Shown piece after piece: positions 7,350-15,310 of a stretch of 64,000 nt of DNA. The DNA comes from Lachnospiraceae bacterium (GTDB lineage Bacteria > Bacillota > Clostridia > Lachnospirales > Lachnospiraceae), in the NCBI GenBank assembly GCA_017617545.1, contig JAFZVZ010000016.1, positions 1 to 64,000 of the forward strand, written 5' to 3'. The translations under genes and the position numbers were made by a program. Below the pieces are notes generated by a model. The model was not told the DNA's origin. It saw only the letters and a program-made list of their open reading frames with translations, and did not search any database. Each line of letters opens with the position of its first letter. The stretch's first letter is position 1.

Positions 7350-8519
7350 CTATCTTGACGGAAAATGCAGCGGAGCGCAATACAGTGCCGCTATCATGTC
7401 ATCTTTGCGATCGACGCCTACACGAATGCGGGACAATGCGGCACGGAAAGTGTGCTCCGTTACCTGCTTGAAACGGAGCATGACCATGGAAAGCGGGTAC
7501 TGTTGATTATTCACACTGATTATTGCATCCGGAGGTGCATCCATCGCCAACGTTTCCGCAATCAGCTGAATTGCTTGTTTGAATGCATTTGCCGAATAGA
7601 CGAACTCCTCCCTGAGAGCATCATAACGAATCTGCCTCTTAATTTCTCTCTCCCATGTGTTTGCCTGACCCCTGTTGGTCTTCGCGCGCGCGAGCGCGAT
7701 AAGGTCAGATAAAAACAGTGGTGGAGAAAATGCAGTAGTCTCTGTAGTAATCTCTGTTGTATTCTCTGTAGTATTCTCTGTATATGTCCCATCAAATTTG
7801 ATACCGGGTGGGGTCAATTTTGACCCCAGGGGGGGTCTATTTTGATGGTAGGTGGGGTCAAATTTGATGGTAGGTGGGGTCAAATTTGACCCCATGGGGG
7901 GGTCTTGGTCTGAAATCTTCGGAAAGCCCTTATTTTCCGAGGGTTTCAGCGATTCCGCATTTTCCGATTGTGGATAACTTTCCGTCGAATAATGCTCTTC
8001 ATTGACAGAAGGATCGTCTTTTGCGGGCAAACTACCCCCGGGGGGGTACCCCCCTGGGGTGTACTCCTCCGAGGGGGACTCCCCCGGGTAGGTCAATTGA
8101 TGAAGAATGTCCACATCAAGCTCGACATACATTACGTTCATCATGGTTGCAGTCGCAGACTTAATGTTGCGAAAATGCCGCCGAATTACCCCGTAATCTT
8201 CCAACGTATCAAACGCCCGGGTAATCGTCTGCTTCTCTTCTCCGAATAGTTCCGCATACATGGCATATGACTTCTGTACCAATTCTCCGGAAAATCTCTT
8301 TTGATATCGAAGCAGCTGACCGGTGCTCTCATCACGGACTTCCTGCGGCCGATACCAATACACGATATCCGCAAGGATACTGATTGCCAAAAGATATGGT
8401 TTTTTCGTTGTCTTCTTGAGAATGGTCCGATACCATGATTGAGGGATCACGTTTCCGGTAATCCCGAAATCGATCATCCGATCTACCGTCTCATTTCCGC
8501 TTCCGTATAAGTATGCCAT
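7350..8519 (-). CDS. RepA-like replication initiator with intragenic iterons
   Basis: The 389-residue protein has AGGAGGA upstream of its ATG. Its N-terminal part (about 15-130) has IPQSWYRTILKKTTKKPYLLAISILADIVYWYRP, then a winged-helix-like segment (K-Q-T-I-T-R-A-F-D-T-L-E-D-Y-G-V-I). This fits the replication-initiator/replisome-organiser N-terminal domain found in Firmicutes plasmids and phages. The middle (about 150-260) is low-complexity, rich in Pro, Thr and Asn, and coincides with the 22-bp iteron array at 7792-7889 and G/C-tract palindromes near 8036-8090. The C-terminus is helical. Together with parA and parB downstream it points to an autonomously replicating or formerly autonomous element. 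Confidence 0.7.
   Translation of the reverse strand: MAYLYGSGNETVDRMIDFGITGNVIPQSWYRTILKKTTKKPYLLAISILADIVYWYRPQEVRDESTGQLLRYQKRFSGELVQKSYAMYAELFGEEKQTITRAFDTLEDYGVIRRHFRNIKSATATMMNVMYVELDVDILHQLTYPGESPSEEYTPGGYPPGGSLPAKDDPSVNEEHYSTESYPQSENAESLKPSENKGFPKISDQDPPMGSNLTPPTIKFDPTYHQNRPPLGSKLTPPGIKFDGTYTENTTENTTEITTETTAFSPPLFLSDLIALARAKTNRGQANTWEREIKRQIRYDALREEFVYSANAFKQAIQLIAETLAMDAPPDAIISVNNQQYPLSMVMLRFKQVTEHTFRAALSRIRVGVDRKDDMIAALYCAPLHFPSR
7792..7889. repeat. Five 22-bp iterons inside the repA-like gene (candidate replication origin)
   Basis: The decamer TCAAATTTGA or a close variant occurs at 7792, 7814, 7836, 7858 and 7880, exactly every 22 bp. The third copy reads TCTATTTTGA and the second TCAATTTTGA. 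Each later copy is preceded by a G-rich tract (GGTGGGG). As 22 is not a multiple of 3, the encoded peptide is not regularly repeated, so selection acts on the DNA. Initiator binding sites within the rep gene are known from RepA_N-type plasmids. Confidence 0.7.
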
Positions 8520-8531
8520 GTCATCGTCCTC

Positions 8532-9344
8532 CTACAGAACAAGGTATGTTTCTTCTGCCGGTTCTTCCCAGTACCCTGTTCCTATGTATTCCTGACTCTC
8601 TTCCTGTCCCTCTTGAACCTGCTTTTCTTGGTCAGGTTCCTCGATCTGCGCCTCAGTCTTTTCTTCTCTGTTGTGCGCACTGCTTCGTCTCTCCGCGTCA
8701 ATCTGCCTGCGGATATCCATTAACTCCTCATACGAGAGTTTACCTTCCTTTTCTCCTCGCGCGATCTTGATCCGCTCGCTCCATCCCTGTGTGCGCGGCT
8801 GATTGTATTTTCTGCATATCTCTTCCCGCAGTTTCCTGTCCCAGTCGTTCTTGAATTCAAAGATGCTGCGGATCACTACCTCTCCTTCATCGCGATACCC
8901 CCTCTCTGGAAACATGACATAGTTGCGATCATTTTCCCCCTGATAGATGCGAATGTTCTCAATCCGAAACATCCCGTTAAGGATAACCGTCGAATATCCC
9001 AACAAATCATGAAGGTTATCCCGGTACGGCCTTACAATAACCTCCGGGGCAAATTCCTCGTCTCCCGGAAATTCCCGAAACAACGGCCTGTCTTTCGAAT
9101 ACGCTTTCAGCACAAGCTCCGTCAGGGTGTGCCTTGCCTCTCCGGTGACCGGATAGAATACGTCTCGATACTCACCCTCGCGATCCAGAACCCGCGGCAT
9201 TCCCAGGTAATATCCACCCTTTCCTTCGATAATCCGGATCGGGTACACGGAGATCGCATCTCCAATGATGACTTTGGCATTGGCCAACACCTTTCCTTTC
9301 TTTGATGACGGCCATACATTGACTTTGATACTCGGTCTTCCCAT
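8532..9344 (-). CDS. SpoVG-domain protein with charged C-terminal extension
   Basis: Residues 1-95 match SpoVG (MGRPSIKVNVWPS, VIIGDAISVYPIRIIEGKGGYYLGMP, YRDVFYPVTGEARHTLTELVL). SpoVG is a small nucleic-acid-binding regulator, usually about 90 residues. Here the gene encodes 270 residues, with a further domain (about 105-200) that I do not recognise and a Glu/Gln-rich tail. SpoVG-like genes are common next to parAB and rep genes on Firmicutes mobile elements. The ribosome site AAGGAGC precedes the ATG, and the gene sits between the XRE regulator and repA in one orientation. Confidence 0.75.
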   Translation of the reverse strand: MGRPSIKVNVWPSSKKGKVLANAKVIIGDAISVYPIRIIEGKGGYYLGMPRVLDREGEYRDVFYPVTGEARHTLTELVLKAYSKDRPLFREFPGDEEFAPEVIVRPYRDNLHDLLGYSTVILNGMFRIENIRIYQGENDRNYVMFPERGYRDEGEVVIRSIFEFKNDWDRKLREEICRKYNQPRTQGWSERIKIARGEKEGKLSYEELMDIRRQIDAERRSSAHNREEKTEAQIEEPDQEKQVQEGQEESQEYIGTGYWEEPAEETYLVL

Positions 9345-9359
9345 ATTTGCTCCTTCCCG

Positions 9360-9818
9360 CTATGCCTGCGTCAGCTTCCACTCCCAGTACTCCTCATACG
9401 TGATTGTTCCGCGAATGTACTTGTGTCGCATCTCTTTCCATTTCCTGTATTTGTCCTTGAACAATGCATGAGTCGGATTCATGGCTCTCCCTGCTATCGA
9501 ATAGCGGAACTGAAAATCCGGACACAGTTCCTCCACCCAGAGGCTTTGATAAAACAGATCCTCCGCATTCTCAAAATCCCATCGACGAAGCATGGCAACA
9601 TTGATATTCAAAACCTCCGCAATCTTCTCCAAACGTTCCGGTCGCAGGTTTCGGCTCGTCCTCTCGATACGGCAGATCTGATTTCGAGCGCGATCTCCGC
9701 GTATTCCTATTTTTTCCCCCAGCTCCGGCTGGGAAACATGACGAAATTGCCGTATGAATGCCAATCGATCACCTTGGGCAAGACTCTTAAGAACCGGTTT
9801 TGAATAGTACACTGCCAT
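9360..9818 (-). CDS. XRE-family helix-turn-helix regulator
   Basis: I choose the start MAVYYSKPVLKS at 9818 because GGAGG lies 5 nt upstream. The earlier ATG at 9839 falls inside a palindromic repeat. The 152-residue protein has an HTH_3 domain (about 18-80: RLAFIRQFRHVSQPELGEKI, R-N-Q-I-C-R-I-E-R, LEKIAEVLNINVAMLRRWDF) and a C-terminal segment of unknown fold. It probably represses the region from the three palindromic repeats immediately upstream (9832-9933). Similar one-domain XRE proteins control copy number or transfer in plasmids and conjugative elements. Confidence 0.8.
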   Translation of the reverse strand: MAVYYSKPVLKSLAQGDRLAFIRQFRHVSQPELGEKIGIRGDRARNQICRIERTSRNLRPERLEKIAEVLNINVAMLRRWDFENAEDLFYQSLWVEELCPDFQFRYSIAGRAMNPTHALFKDKYRKWKEMRHKYIRGTITYEEYWEWKLTQA

Positions 9819-9831
9819 GAATTCCTCCACG

Positions 9832-9933
9832 ACAACCATGACATCATGTCACGGTTGTGACCCTGACAACCATGACATCGTGTCACGGTTGTAACCCCGA
9901 CAACTATGACATCGTGTCACGGTTGTGACCTTG
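9832..9933. repeat. Three tandem 34-bp palindromic repeats between parB and the XRE gene
   Basis: Copies begin at 9832, 9866 and 9900. Each holds an imperfect palindrome built as CAACC-TGACA...TGTCA-GGTTG around a 3-nt centre. The array is in the 135-bp gap between the parB stop (9954) and the XRE start (9818). It could be the operator of the XRE protein or the centromere (parS-like) site of the ParAB system. The classical chromosomal parS 16-mer is not what is seen here. Confidence 0.7.
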
Positions 9934-9953
9934 AACTTCTGATTTAACGTTTC

Positions 9954-10820
9954 CTAGATGTCCCCGTTTTTCCAACGGCGAAGCAGCGAACAGATCACTT
10001 CTTCGATATCTTCGTTCGTTGCATCTTCATCGAAAAACTCCGCGATAACCTGTTCCCTTATCGCAAACTTCCGGTGCTTTGTTTTTCGCTCTGCCAAAGT
10101 TATTCGCACCATATCCCGGGTGAGTTGTCCGCTTTCCGAATATGCTTTCAGCTTCTTTGTCTTTTCCTGATTTACCGTCATCCGATCGATCGTAATCGCT
10201 TCAAATACCCAGTCCTGTTCTTCCTCGCTCAAAAACGAAATGTCAATTCCACAAAGGATGGTCACTCGCTTTCTGTCCAAAAGCTCCATCATGTCGTCCG
10301 TCAGTCTTGATAACCAAAGATACCGTTGAACCGTCTTACTGCTTTCGCCTGCAGTTTCCCCGAGCAGGTCCAAGCTAAGCCCGCCCGTTCTGGTTCCGGG
10401 ATGTTTCATTGCTTCATACTTCATCCGATAAGCTCTGGCCTTTTCACTCGGAAGAATATCCTCCCTCTGAAGATTGGAATCAACCATCGTGATCACTGCC
10501 TGATCATCCGAATACTCTTTCACGAGCACCGGCATTGTTGTCAGTCCGGCAAGTTCACAGGCATGCTTTCTTCGATGTCCGGAGATGATCTCGTAGCCGC
10601 CTTCCTTCCGATGCCTCACAATCCCCGGAACCAGCACGCCATGCTTCCGCACGCTCTCGACCATCTCCTGCATGGGTTCGTCATCAACAACTCGGAACGG
10701 ATGTCCTATAAAATCATAGAGTTCCGAAAGCTCAACCTCGATGATCTCGCCGCCGGCATCCCCGACCAACTCCGAATAAGTGCTAAGCTTGATCTTTCCT
10801 TCGAATGACTTACTACTCAT
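9954..10820 (-). CDS. parB: ParB/Spo0J-family partition protein
   Basis: The 288-residue protein contains the ParB nuclease-fold domain (about 35-125): F-R-V-V-D-D-E-P-M-Q-E-M-V-E-S-V-R-K-H-G-V, then G-Y-E-I-I-S-G-H-R-R-K-H-A (the GHRR CTP-binding motif) and SNLQREDILPSEKARAY. A helix-turn-helix region (about 150-175) and a charged C-terminal dimerisation region follow. Its ATG overlaps the end of parA, the standard parAB arrangement. Because it lies with a rep gene, it probably partitions the element, not the chromosome. The DNA site is likely the repeats at 9832-9933 or the 5977-6003 palindrome (inference). Confidence 0.85.
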   Translation of the reverse strand: MSSKSFEGKIKLSTYSELVGDAGGEIIEVELSELYDFIGHPFRVVDDEPMQEMVESVRKHGVLVPGIVRHRKEGGYEIISGHRRKHACELAGLTTMPVLVKEYSDDQAVITMVDSNLQREDILPSEKARAYRMKYEAMKHPGTRTGGLSLDLLGETAGESSKTVQRYLWLSRLTDDMMELLDRKRVTILCGIDISFLSEEEQDWVFEAITIDRMTVNQEKTKKLKAYSESGQLTRDMVRITLAERKTKHRKFAIREQVIAEFFDEDATNEDIEEVICSLLRRWKNGDI

Positions 10821-11595
10821 GTGAGAGAACCTCCTTCGTCAGCGATTCGTATGCAGCAGCAACCTTTCCCTTTGGATCGTGCTTGAAAATGCTGACTCCG
10901 AGTGCCGCACACTCGGCAGCCTTGACAGATTCCGGGATTGCTGTCTCAAAGAACCCTATGGCATTTCCGTATCCTTCTTTCAGCATCTGTATGATCTCCC
11001 TGGCGAAGACTGTGCGATGGTTCACCATTGTCATCAATATGCCTTCGATGGAAAGCGACGGATTGAGCTGCTTCTTTATTTTCCGGATTGTTCTGATCAG
11101 CTGCTCCAGGCCCTTTGCGGAAAGATAGTTCGCCTGAACCGGGATCAGAATGGAATCTGCGGCAACAAGCGCATTGATGGTCACCATTCCAAGCGACGGC
11201 GGACAGTCGATCAGAATGTAGTCAAAATACGATCTCATGCTTTCCACGTACTCCCGCATGATGAACTCGCGACTCATGATGTTGACGAGCGAATTCTCCA
11301 CGCCTGAAAGCTCGATGTTTCCGGGCAGCAGGTTCACGCCCTCCGGGTGACGGAGTATTCCTTCAAACGGAGCAATTTCCTCCTCGTTGATGACTTTCCC
11401 AAGTACTGTCGCGAGTGTACAGTCGATTTCATCCGGTCGGGGATATCCCAGGCTCGCAGTCAACGACCCTTGCGCATCACCATCGATTAGCAAAACCCTT
11501 TTCCCATGTCTGGCGAGTCCGATCCCCAAGTTGGCAACCGTGGTTGTCTTAGCAACCCCACCCTTTTGATTTCCGGCTATGATTACCTTACACAT
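10813..11595 (-). CDS. parA: ParA/Soj-family partition ATPase
   Basis: The 260-residue P-loop ATPase starts MCKVIIAGNQKGGVAKTTT, with the deviant Walker A motif K-G-G-V-A-K-T-T. Further motifs are LIDGDAQGS (Walker A') and YILIDCPPSLGMVTINAL (Walker B). There is no N-terminal HTH extension, so it resembles Soj and type Ib ParA. It binds non-specific DNA as an ATP dimer and positions the ParB-DNA complex. AAAGGAGG is well placed before the ATG. It is the first gene of the leftward cluster parA-parB-XRE-spoVG-repA and lies just downstream of a terminator hairpin at 11626-11669. Confidence 0.9.
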   Translation of the reverse strand: MCKVIIAGNQKGGVAKTTTVANLGIGLARHGKRVLLIDGDAQGSLTASLGYPRPDEIDCTLATVLGKVINEEEIAPFEGILRHPEGVNLLPGNIELSGVENSLVNIMSREFIMREYVESMRSYFDYILIDCPPSLGMVTINALVAADSILIPVQANYLSAKGLEQLIRTIRKIKKQLNPSLSIEGILMTMVNHRTVFAREIIQMLKEGYGNAIGFFETAIPESVKAAECAALGVSIFKHDPKGKVAAAYESLTKEVLSHE

Positions 11596-11618
11596 ATGTA
11601 CATCCTCCTTTGCGGGTA

Positions 11619-11669
11619 AACAAAAAGAGACTAAACAAAGTTTCCATTTGGAAAAGTTGTTTAGTCTCT
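11619..11669 (-). terminator. Rho-independent terminator between ppdK and parA
   Basis: AGAGACTAAACAA (11626-11638) pairs perfectly with TTGTTTAGTCTCT (11657-11669). On the minus strand the stem is followed by TTTTTG, and the loop holds a smaller palindrome (CCATTTGG). It should stop leftward transcription from ppdK before parA. Confidence 0.75.
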
Positions 11670-11699
11670 CTGAAAGAATTCGATTTTGTTCTCAGGTTC

Positions 11700-11826
11700 T
11701 CAGATGTATATTTCCATCCTCAAACCTGTAAACTTAGGCATTCCATACTCGGGATGAGTCGCGAGAAATGCTCTCACATCATCCTCCGTAGCCTCTAAAG
11801 TACAAAAATGTATGTACTTTTGAGTA
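11700..11826 (-). pseudogene. 3' remnant of an unidentified gene behind ppdK
   Basis: Directly after the ppdK stop, another frame reads about 40 codons (EVGTQKYIHFCTLEATEDD through to GLRMEIYI) and ends at TGA (11702-11700). There is no start codon or ribosome site in front. The residue mix looks like real protein, not random translation. It is best read as the tail of a gene whose 5' part was lost when this junction formed, perhaps by insertion of the element on the left. I recognise no family. Confidence 0.35.
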
Positions 11827-11827
11827 C

Positions 11828-14470
11828 CTACTTCCCACCTTCCTTGATAGCGGCCTGTGCTGCGGCCAGTCTTGCGATCGGCACGCGGAACGGCGAGCAG
11901 GATACATAGTCGAGGCCGATCTGGTGGCAGAACTCAACGGAGGTCGGGTCACCGCCGTGCTCACCGCAGATACCGCAGTGGAGCGCAGGGTTCACTTCCT
12001 TGCCGAGCTTGACAGCCATCTTCATCAGCTTGCCTACGCCGACCTGGTCGAGCTTCGCGAACGGATCGCTCTCGAAGATCTTCTGATCGTAGTAGCCGCC
12101 GAGGAATTTGCCGGCGTCATCACGGGAGAAACCGAAGGTCATCTGCGTGAGGTCGTTGGTACCGAAGCAGAAGAACTCAGCTTCGGATGCGATCTCGTCA
12201 GCCGTGAGTGCGGCACGAGGGATCTCGATCATGGTACCTACATGGTACTTGATGTTAGCGCCTGCGGCCTTGATCTCCTCGTCAGCGGTCTCAACGACAA
12301 CCTTCTTAACGTTCTTAAGCTCCTTAACCTCGCAGATGAGCGGGATCATGATCTCCGGCTCAAGTGCCCAGTCGGGATGCTCGTTCTTTACTTCGATCGC
12401 GGCGCGGATGACAGCCTTGGTCTGCATCTTGACGATCTCAGGATACGTAACCGCAAGACGGCAGCCTCTGTGGCCCATCATCGGGTTGAACTCGTGCAGG
12501 GAGTCGCAGATCGCCTTGATCTCCTCAACGGTCTTGCCCTTCGCATCAGCGAGCTTCCTGATGTCCGCCTCCTCGGTGGGAACGAACTCATGGAGCGGCG
12601 GATCCAGGAAACGGATCGTTACCGGGTTGCCCTCAAGCGCCTCGTAGAGAGCCTTGAAGTCGCCCTGCTGGAACGGCAGAATCTTCTCGAGTGCTTCCTC
12701 ACGCTCCTCGCAGGTGTCGGAGCAGATCATTTCGCGGAAAATAGCGATTCTCTCCGGATCGAAGAACATGTGCTCGGTACGGCAGAGGCCGATGCCCTCA
12801 GCGCCGAGCTCACGAGCCTTCTTCGCGTCGCGAGGCGTGTCTGCGTTCGTGCGGACAGCCAGCTTGCGATATTTGTCAGCCCAAGCCATAACGCGGCCGA
12901 AGGTTCCGGCGATCTTCGCGTCAACGGTCGGGATGATACCCTCATAAATGTTACCGGTAGTACCATCGATGGAGATCTCGGATCCCTCAACGAAGGTCTT
13001 GCCTGCAAGCGTGAACTTCTTATTTTCCTCATCCATCACGATCGCGTCGCAACCGGATACACAGCAGGTACCCATACCACGAGCAACAACCGCTGCATGG
13101 CTGGTCATACCGCCGCGGACGGTCAGGATACCCTGAGCAGCCTTCATACCGGTGATGTCCTCAGGAGAGGTCTCAAGACGTACGAGAACGACCTTCTCGC
13201 CTCTTGCGTTCCAAGCCTCAGCATCGTCAGCGGTAAATACAACCTTACCGCATGCAGCTCCGGGCGAAGCGCCCAGACCCTTGCCGATCGGCGTAGCAGC
13301 CTTCAGAGCCTTAGCGTCGAACTGCGGATGAAGGAGCGTGTCGAGGTTTCTCGGATCGATCATCGCAACAGCCTCAGCCTCGGTCTTGTGGCCCTCGTCT
13401 ACGAGGTCGCAAGCGATCTGCAGAGCAGCCTGTGCGGTTCTCTTACCGTTACGGCACTGAAGCATGTAGAGCTTCTGGTTCTCAACGGTGAACTCCATAT
13501 CCTGCATGTCATGATAATGGTTCTCAAGGATGTCGCAAACCTTAACGAACTCAGCGTATGCATCCGGGAACTCCTGCTCCATCTGCGTGATCGGCATAGG
13601 AGTGCGGACACCGGCAACGACGTCCTCGCCCTGAGCGTTCTTGAGGAACTCGCCCATGAGCTTCTTCTCGCCCGTAGCAGGGTCACGGGTAAATGCAACA
13701 CCCGTACCGGACTGCTCGTTCAGGTTACCGAATACCATCGGCATTACGTTGACTGCGGTACCCCAGCTGTACGGGATATCGTTGTCACGGCGATATACGT
13801 TGGCACGAGGGTTGTCCCAGGAACGGAACACAGCCTCGATGGCCAGCTTCAACTGAACAACCGGATCGGACGGGAAATCCTCACCAAGCTGTTTCTTGTA
13901 CTCAGCCTTGAACTGCTCAGCAAGCTTCTTGAGGTCAGCCGCATCAAGCTCGATATCGAACTTAACGCCCTTCTCCTCCTTCATCTTGTCGATCAGAGCC
14001 TCGAAATACTTCTTGCCGACTTCCATAACGACGTCCGAGAACATCTGAATGAAACGGCGATACGAGTCATATACGAAACGCTCGAACTTCGGATCCGGGT
14101 TGCCGGCGATCATCGCAGCAACAACCTCATCGTTCAGACCGAGGTTCAGGATCGTGTCCATCATACCGGGCATGGAAGCTCTCGCACCGGAACGAACCGA
14201 TACAAGGAGCGGGTTCTTGAGATCGCCGAACTTCTTGCCGTTGATCTCCTCCATCTTCTTAACGCCTTCCATAGCCTGAGCCATGATCTCATCGTTAATC
14301 TTGCGTCCATCTTCATAGTACTGCGTGCAGGCCTCCGTCGTGATCGTAAAGCCCTGCGGTACCGGGAGCCCGATGTTCGTCATCTCAGCCAGGTTCGCAC
14401 CCTTGCCGCCGAGCAGATTTCTCATGTCGGCATTGCCCTCGGTAAATGCATATACCCATTTTTTAGCCAT
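11828..14470 (-). CDS. ppdK: Pyruvate, phosphate dikinase
   Basis: The 880-residue enzyme interconverts pyruvate + ATP + Pi and PEP + AMP + PPi, feeding glycolysis or gluconeogenesis in anaerobes. The order is as in the family. The N-terminal ATP-grasp part has LLGGKGANLAEMTNIGLPVPQGFT and SVRSGARASMPGMMDTILNLG. The phosphohistidine domain has GGMTSHAAVVARGMGTCCVSG (catalytic His). The C-terminal PEP/pyruvate TIM barrel has GIGLCRTEHMFF and the ALHCGICGEHGGDP block (catalytic Cys). Length is standard. An AGAGGAGG site precedes the ATG. The promoter is at 14725-14753 and a 55-codon ORF lies in the leader. Codon choice suggests high expression. Confidence 0.97.
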   Translation of the reverse strand: MAKKWVYAFTEGNADMRNLLGGKGANLAEMTNIGLPVPQGFTITTEACTQYYEDGRKINDEIMAQAMEGVKKMEEINGKKFGDLKNPLLVSVRSGARASMPGMMDTILNLGLNDEVVAAMIAGNPDPKFERFVYDSYRRFIQMFSDVVMEVGKKYFEALIDKMKEEKGVKFDIELDAADLKKLAEQFKAEYKKQLGEDFPSDPVVQLKLAIEAVFRSWDNPRANVYRRDNDIPYSWGTAVNVMPMVFGNLNEQSGTGVAFTRDPATGEKKLMGEFLKNAQGEDVVAGVRTPMPITQMEQEFPDAYAEFVKVCDILENHYHDMQDMEFTVENQKLYMLQCRNGKRTAQAALQIACDLVDEGHKTEAEAVAMIDPRNLDTLLHPQFDAKALKAATPIGKGLGASPGAACGKVVFTADDAEAWNARGEKVVLVRLETSPEDITGMKAAQGILTVRGGMTSHAAVVARGMGTCCVSGCDAIVMDEENKKFTLAGKTFVEGSEISIDGTTGNIYEGIIPTVDAKIAGTFGRVMAWADKYRKLAVRTNADTPRDAKKARELGAEGIGLCRTEHMFFDPERIAIFREMICSDTCEEREEALEKILPFQQGDFKALYEALEGNPVTIRFLDPPLHEFVPTEEADIRKLADAKGKTVEEIKAICDSLHEFNPMMGHRGCRLAVTYPEIVKMQTKAVIRAAIEVKNEHPDWALEPEIMIPLICEVKELKNVKKVVVETADEEIKAAGANIKYHVGTMIEIPRAALTADEIASEAEFFCFGTNDLTQMTFGFSRDDAGKFLGGYYDQKIFESDPFAKLDQVGVGKLMKMAVKLGKEVNPALHCGICGEHGGDPTSVEFCHQIGLDYVSCSPFRVPIARLAAAQAAIKEGGK

Positions 14471-14491
14471 ATATCTATGACCTCCTCTTGA

Positions 14492-14659
14492 TTATTCGCT
14501 GCCCACGGTCTCATTTTCATCTCTTCCCGGAAAATGCGGATGTTCTACTCCCCCGGGAACCTCTCCCGAAGTGTTAATCCAACAGCCCTCCGCAGATGCC
14601 ACCATATACGCACTATCGCATCCGCAGAATAACCACTCGCATTCCCCGTCCAACGTCAT
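14492..14659 (-). CDS. Putative 55-aa Cys-rich leader peptide upstream of ppdK
   Basis: Between the predicted ppdK promoter and the ppdK ribosome site, the minus strand has a complete 55-codon frame starting MTLDGECEWLFCGCDSAYM and ending TVGSE. GGAGAAGGAAG lies upstream of its ATG. It has four cysteines (including C-G-C) and an acidic C-terminus. The stop is about 20 nt before the ppdK ATG. It contains one GGAAAAT-type motif (14529-14535). I recognise no family. It may be a genuine small protein or a regulatory leader; chance cannot be excluded at this length. Confidence 0.5.
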   Translation of the reverse strand: MTLDGECEWLFCGCDSAYMVASAEGCWINTSGEVPGGVEHPHFPGRDENETVGSE

Positions 14660-14724
14660 TTCAAATCTTCCTTCTCCGTATTAGAACACGCAAAAGAAAA
14701 CGCCTGTGGACAGCCGCTGAAGAG

Positions 14725-14753
14725 ATTTTAACACACCGACCCCTCAAAGGCAA
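14725..14753 (-). promoter_or_regulatory. Sigma-A type promoter for ppdK
   Basis: On the minus strand TTGCCT (14753-14748) is separated by 17 nt from TAAAAT (14730-14725). It precedes the leader ORF and ppdK. Confidence 0.6.
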
Positions 14754-14916
14754 GAAATTTTATGCTCTGTCGCTCTTTTCGTAGGCCCTTACGAAATCCA
14801 TCAACGCCACTGCCAAAATACTTGTCATAATGCACACAAAACTTACCTCCCACCCTAGTATTTACGTGCATTCACCACACTCGCGCGCTTCAACATGTAA
14901 CGGCTTTTTTGATCAT

Positions 14917-15257
14917 GGCGAGCGCGACTTGTGCCGCGTCGTTTCCAAAAAGCACACCGCATATAGGCGCATACGCCTCGATTGTCGAAAAAGCATGCGC
15001 TGCGAGGTCATAAAGCGCAATGCGCTTTATGACTGCCTCCGGCGGATCGCAGAACCGCGCCAAGGAAGGCTTGCTTCGCAAGCTGCGCGGTTCGCGGCAG
15101 TGAGCGCACGCGCTCACTGATAACTAGTGTGAGCGCGAATAGGTGCGCGAAACACTCGCTTAGTAAAACACGCCCTGCTGAATGAGACAACGAGGCGTAT
15201 GCGCCAAAGCTAATGCGGTGTGCCCGGTTAACTAATGCGGCACAAGTCGCGCTCGCC
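14917..15257. repeat. 341-bp branched inverted repeat in the ppdK/esterase gap
   Basis: The outer arms 14917-14937 and 15237-15257 are perfect 21-bp complements. Inside them, 14952-14962 pairs with 15213-15223 (11 bp) and 14966-14980 with 15191-15205 (15 bp). The interior holds separate hairpins: CATAAAGCGCA/TGCGCTTTATG (15009-15031), GAACCGCGC/GCGCGGTTC (15052-15093, with an inner GCTTGC/GCAAGC) and CAGTGAGCG/CGCTCACTG (15098-15119). It is not covered by any convincing ORF. It could be a MITE-like element or a structured RNA. Confidence 0.75.
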
Positions 15258-15261
15258 TCAT

Positions 15262-15295
15262 AACAAAAACAGCCCGCGAGCGAAAGCTCGCGGGC
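15262..15295 (-). terminator. Strong rho-independent terminator after the esterase gene
   Basis: GCCCGCGAGC and GCTCGCGGGC form a perfect 10-bp stem with a GAAA-type loop. On the minus strand it is followed by TGTTTTTG. It closes the probable operon that begins at 20955. Confidence 0.85.
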
Positions 15296-15310
15296 CTGTG
15301 GTTGTGCGAT

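Noticed and set aside
11924..14491. 855-codon plus-strand ORF opposite ppdK
   Set aside because: Biased codon use in ppdK leaves the opposite strand open; its product has no recognisable domain.
14596..14784. 62-codon plus-strand ORF across the ppdK promoter
   Set aside because: Arg/Thr-rich product without a ribosome site, antisense to the better-supported leader ORF and promoter.
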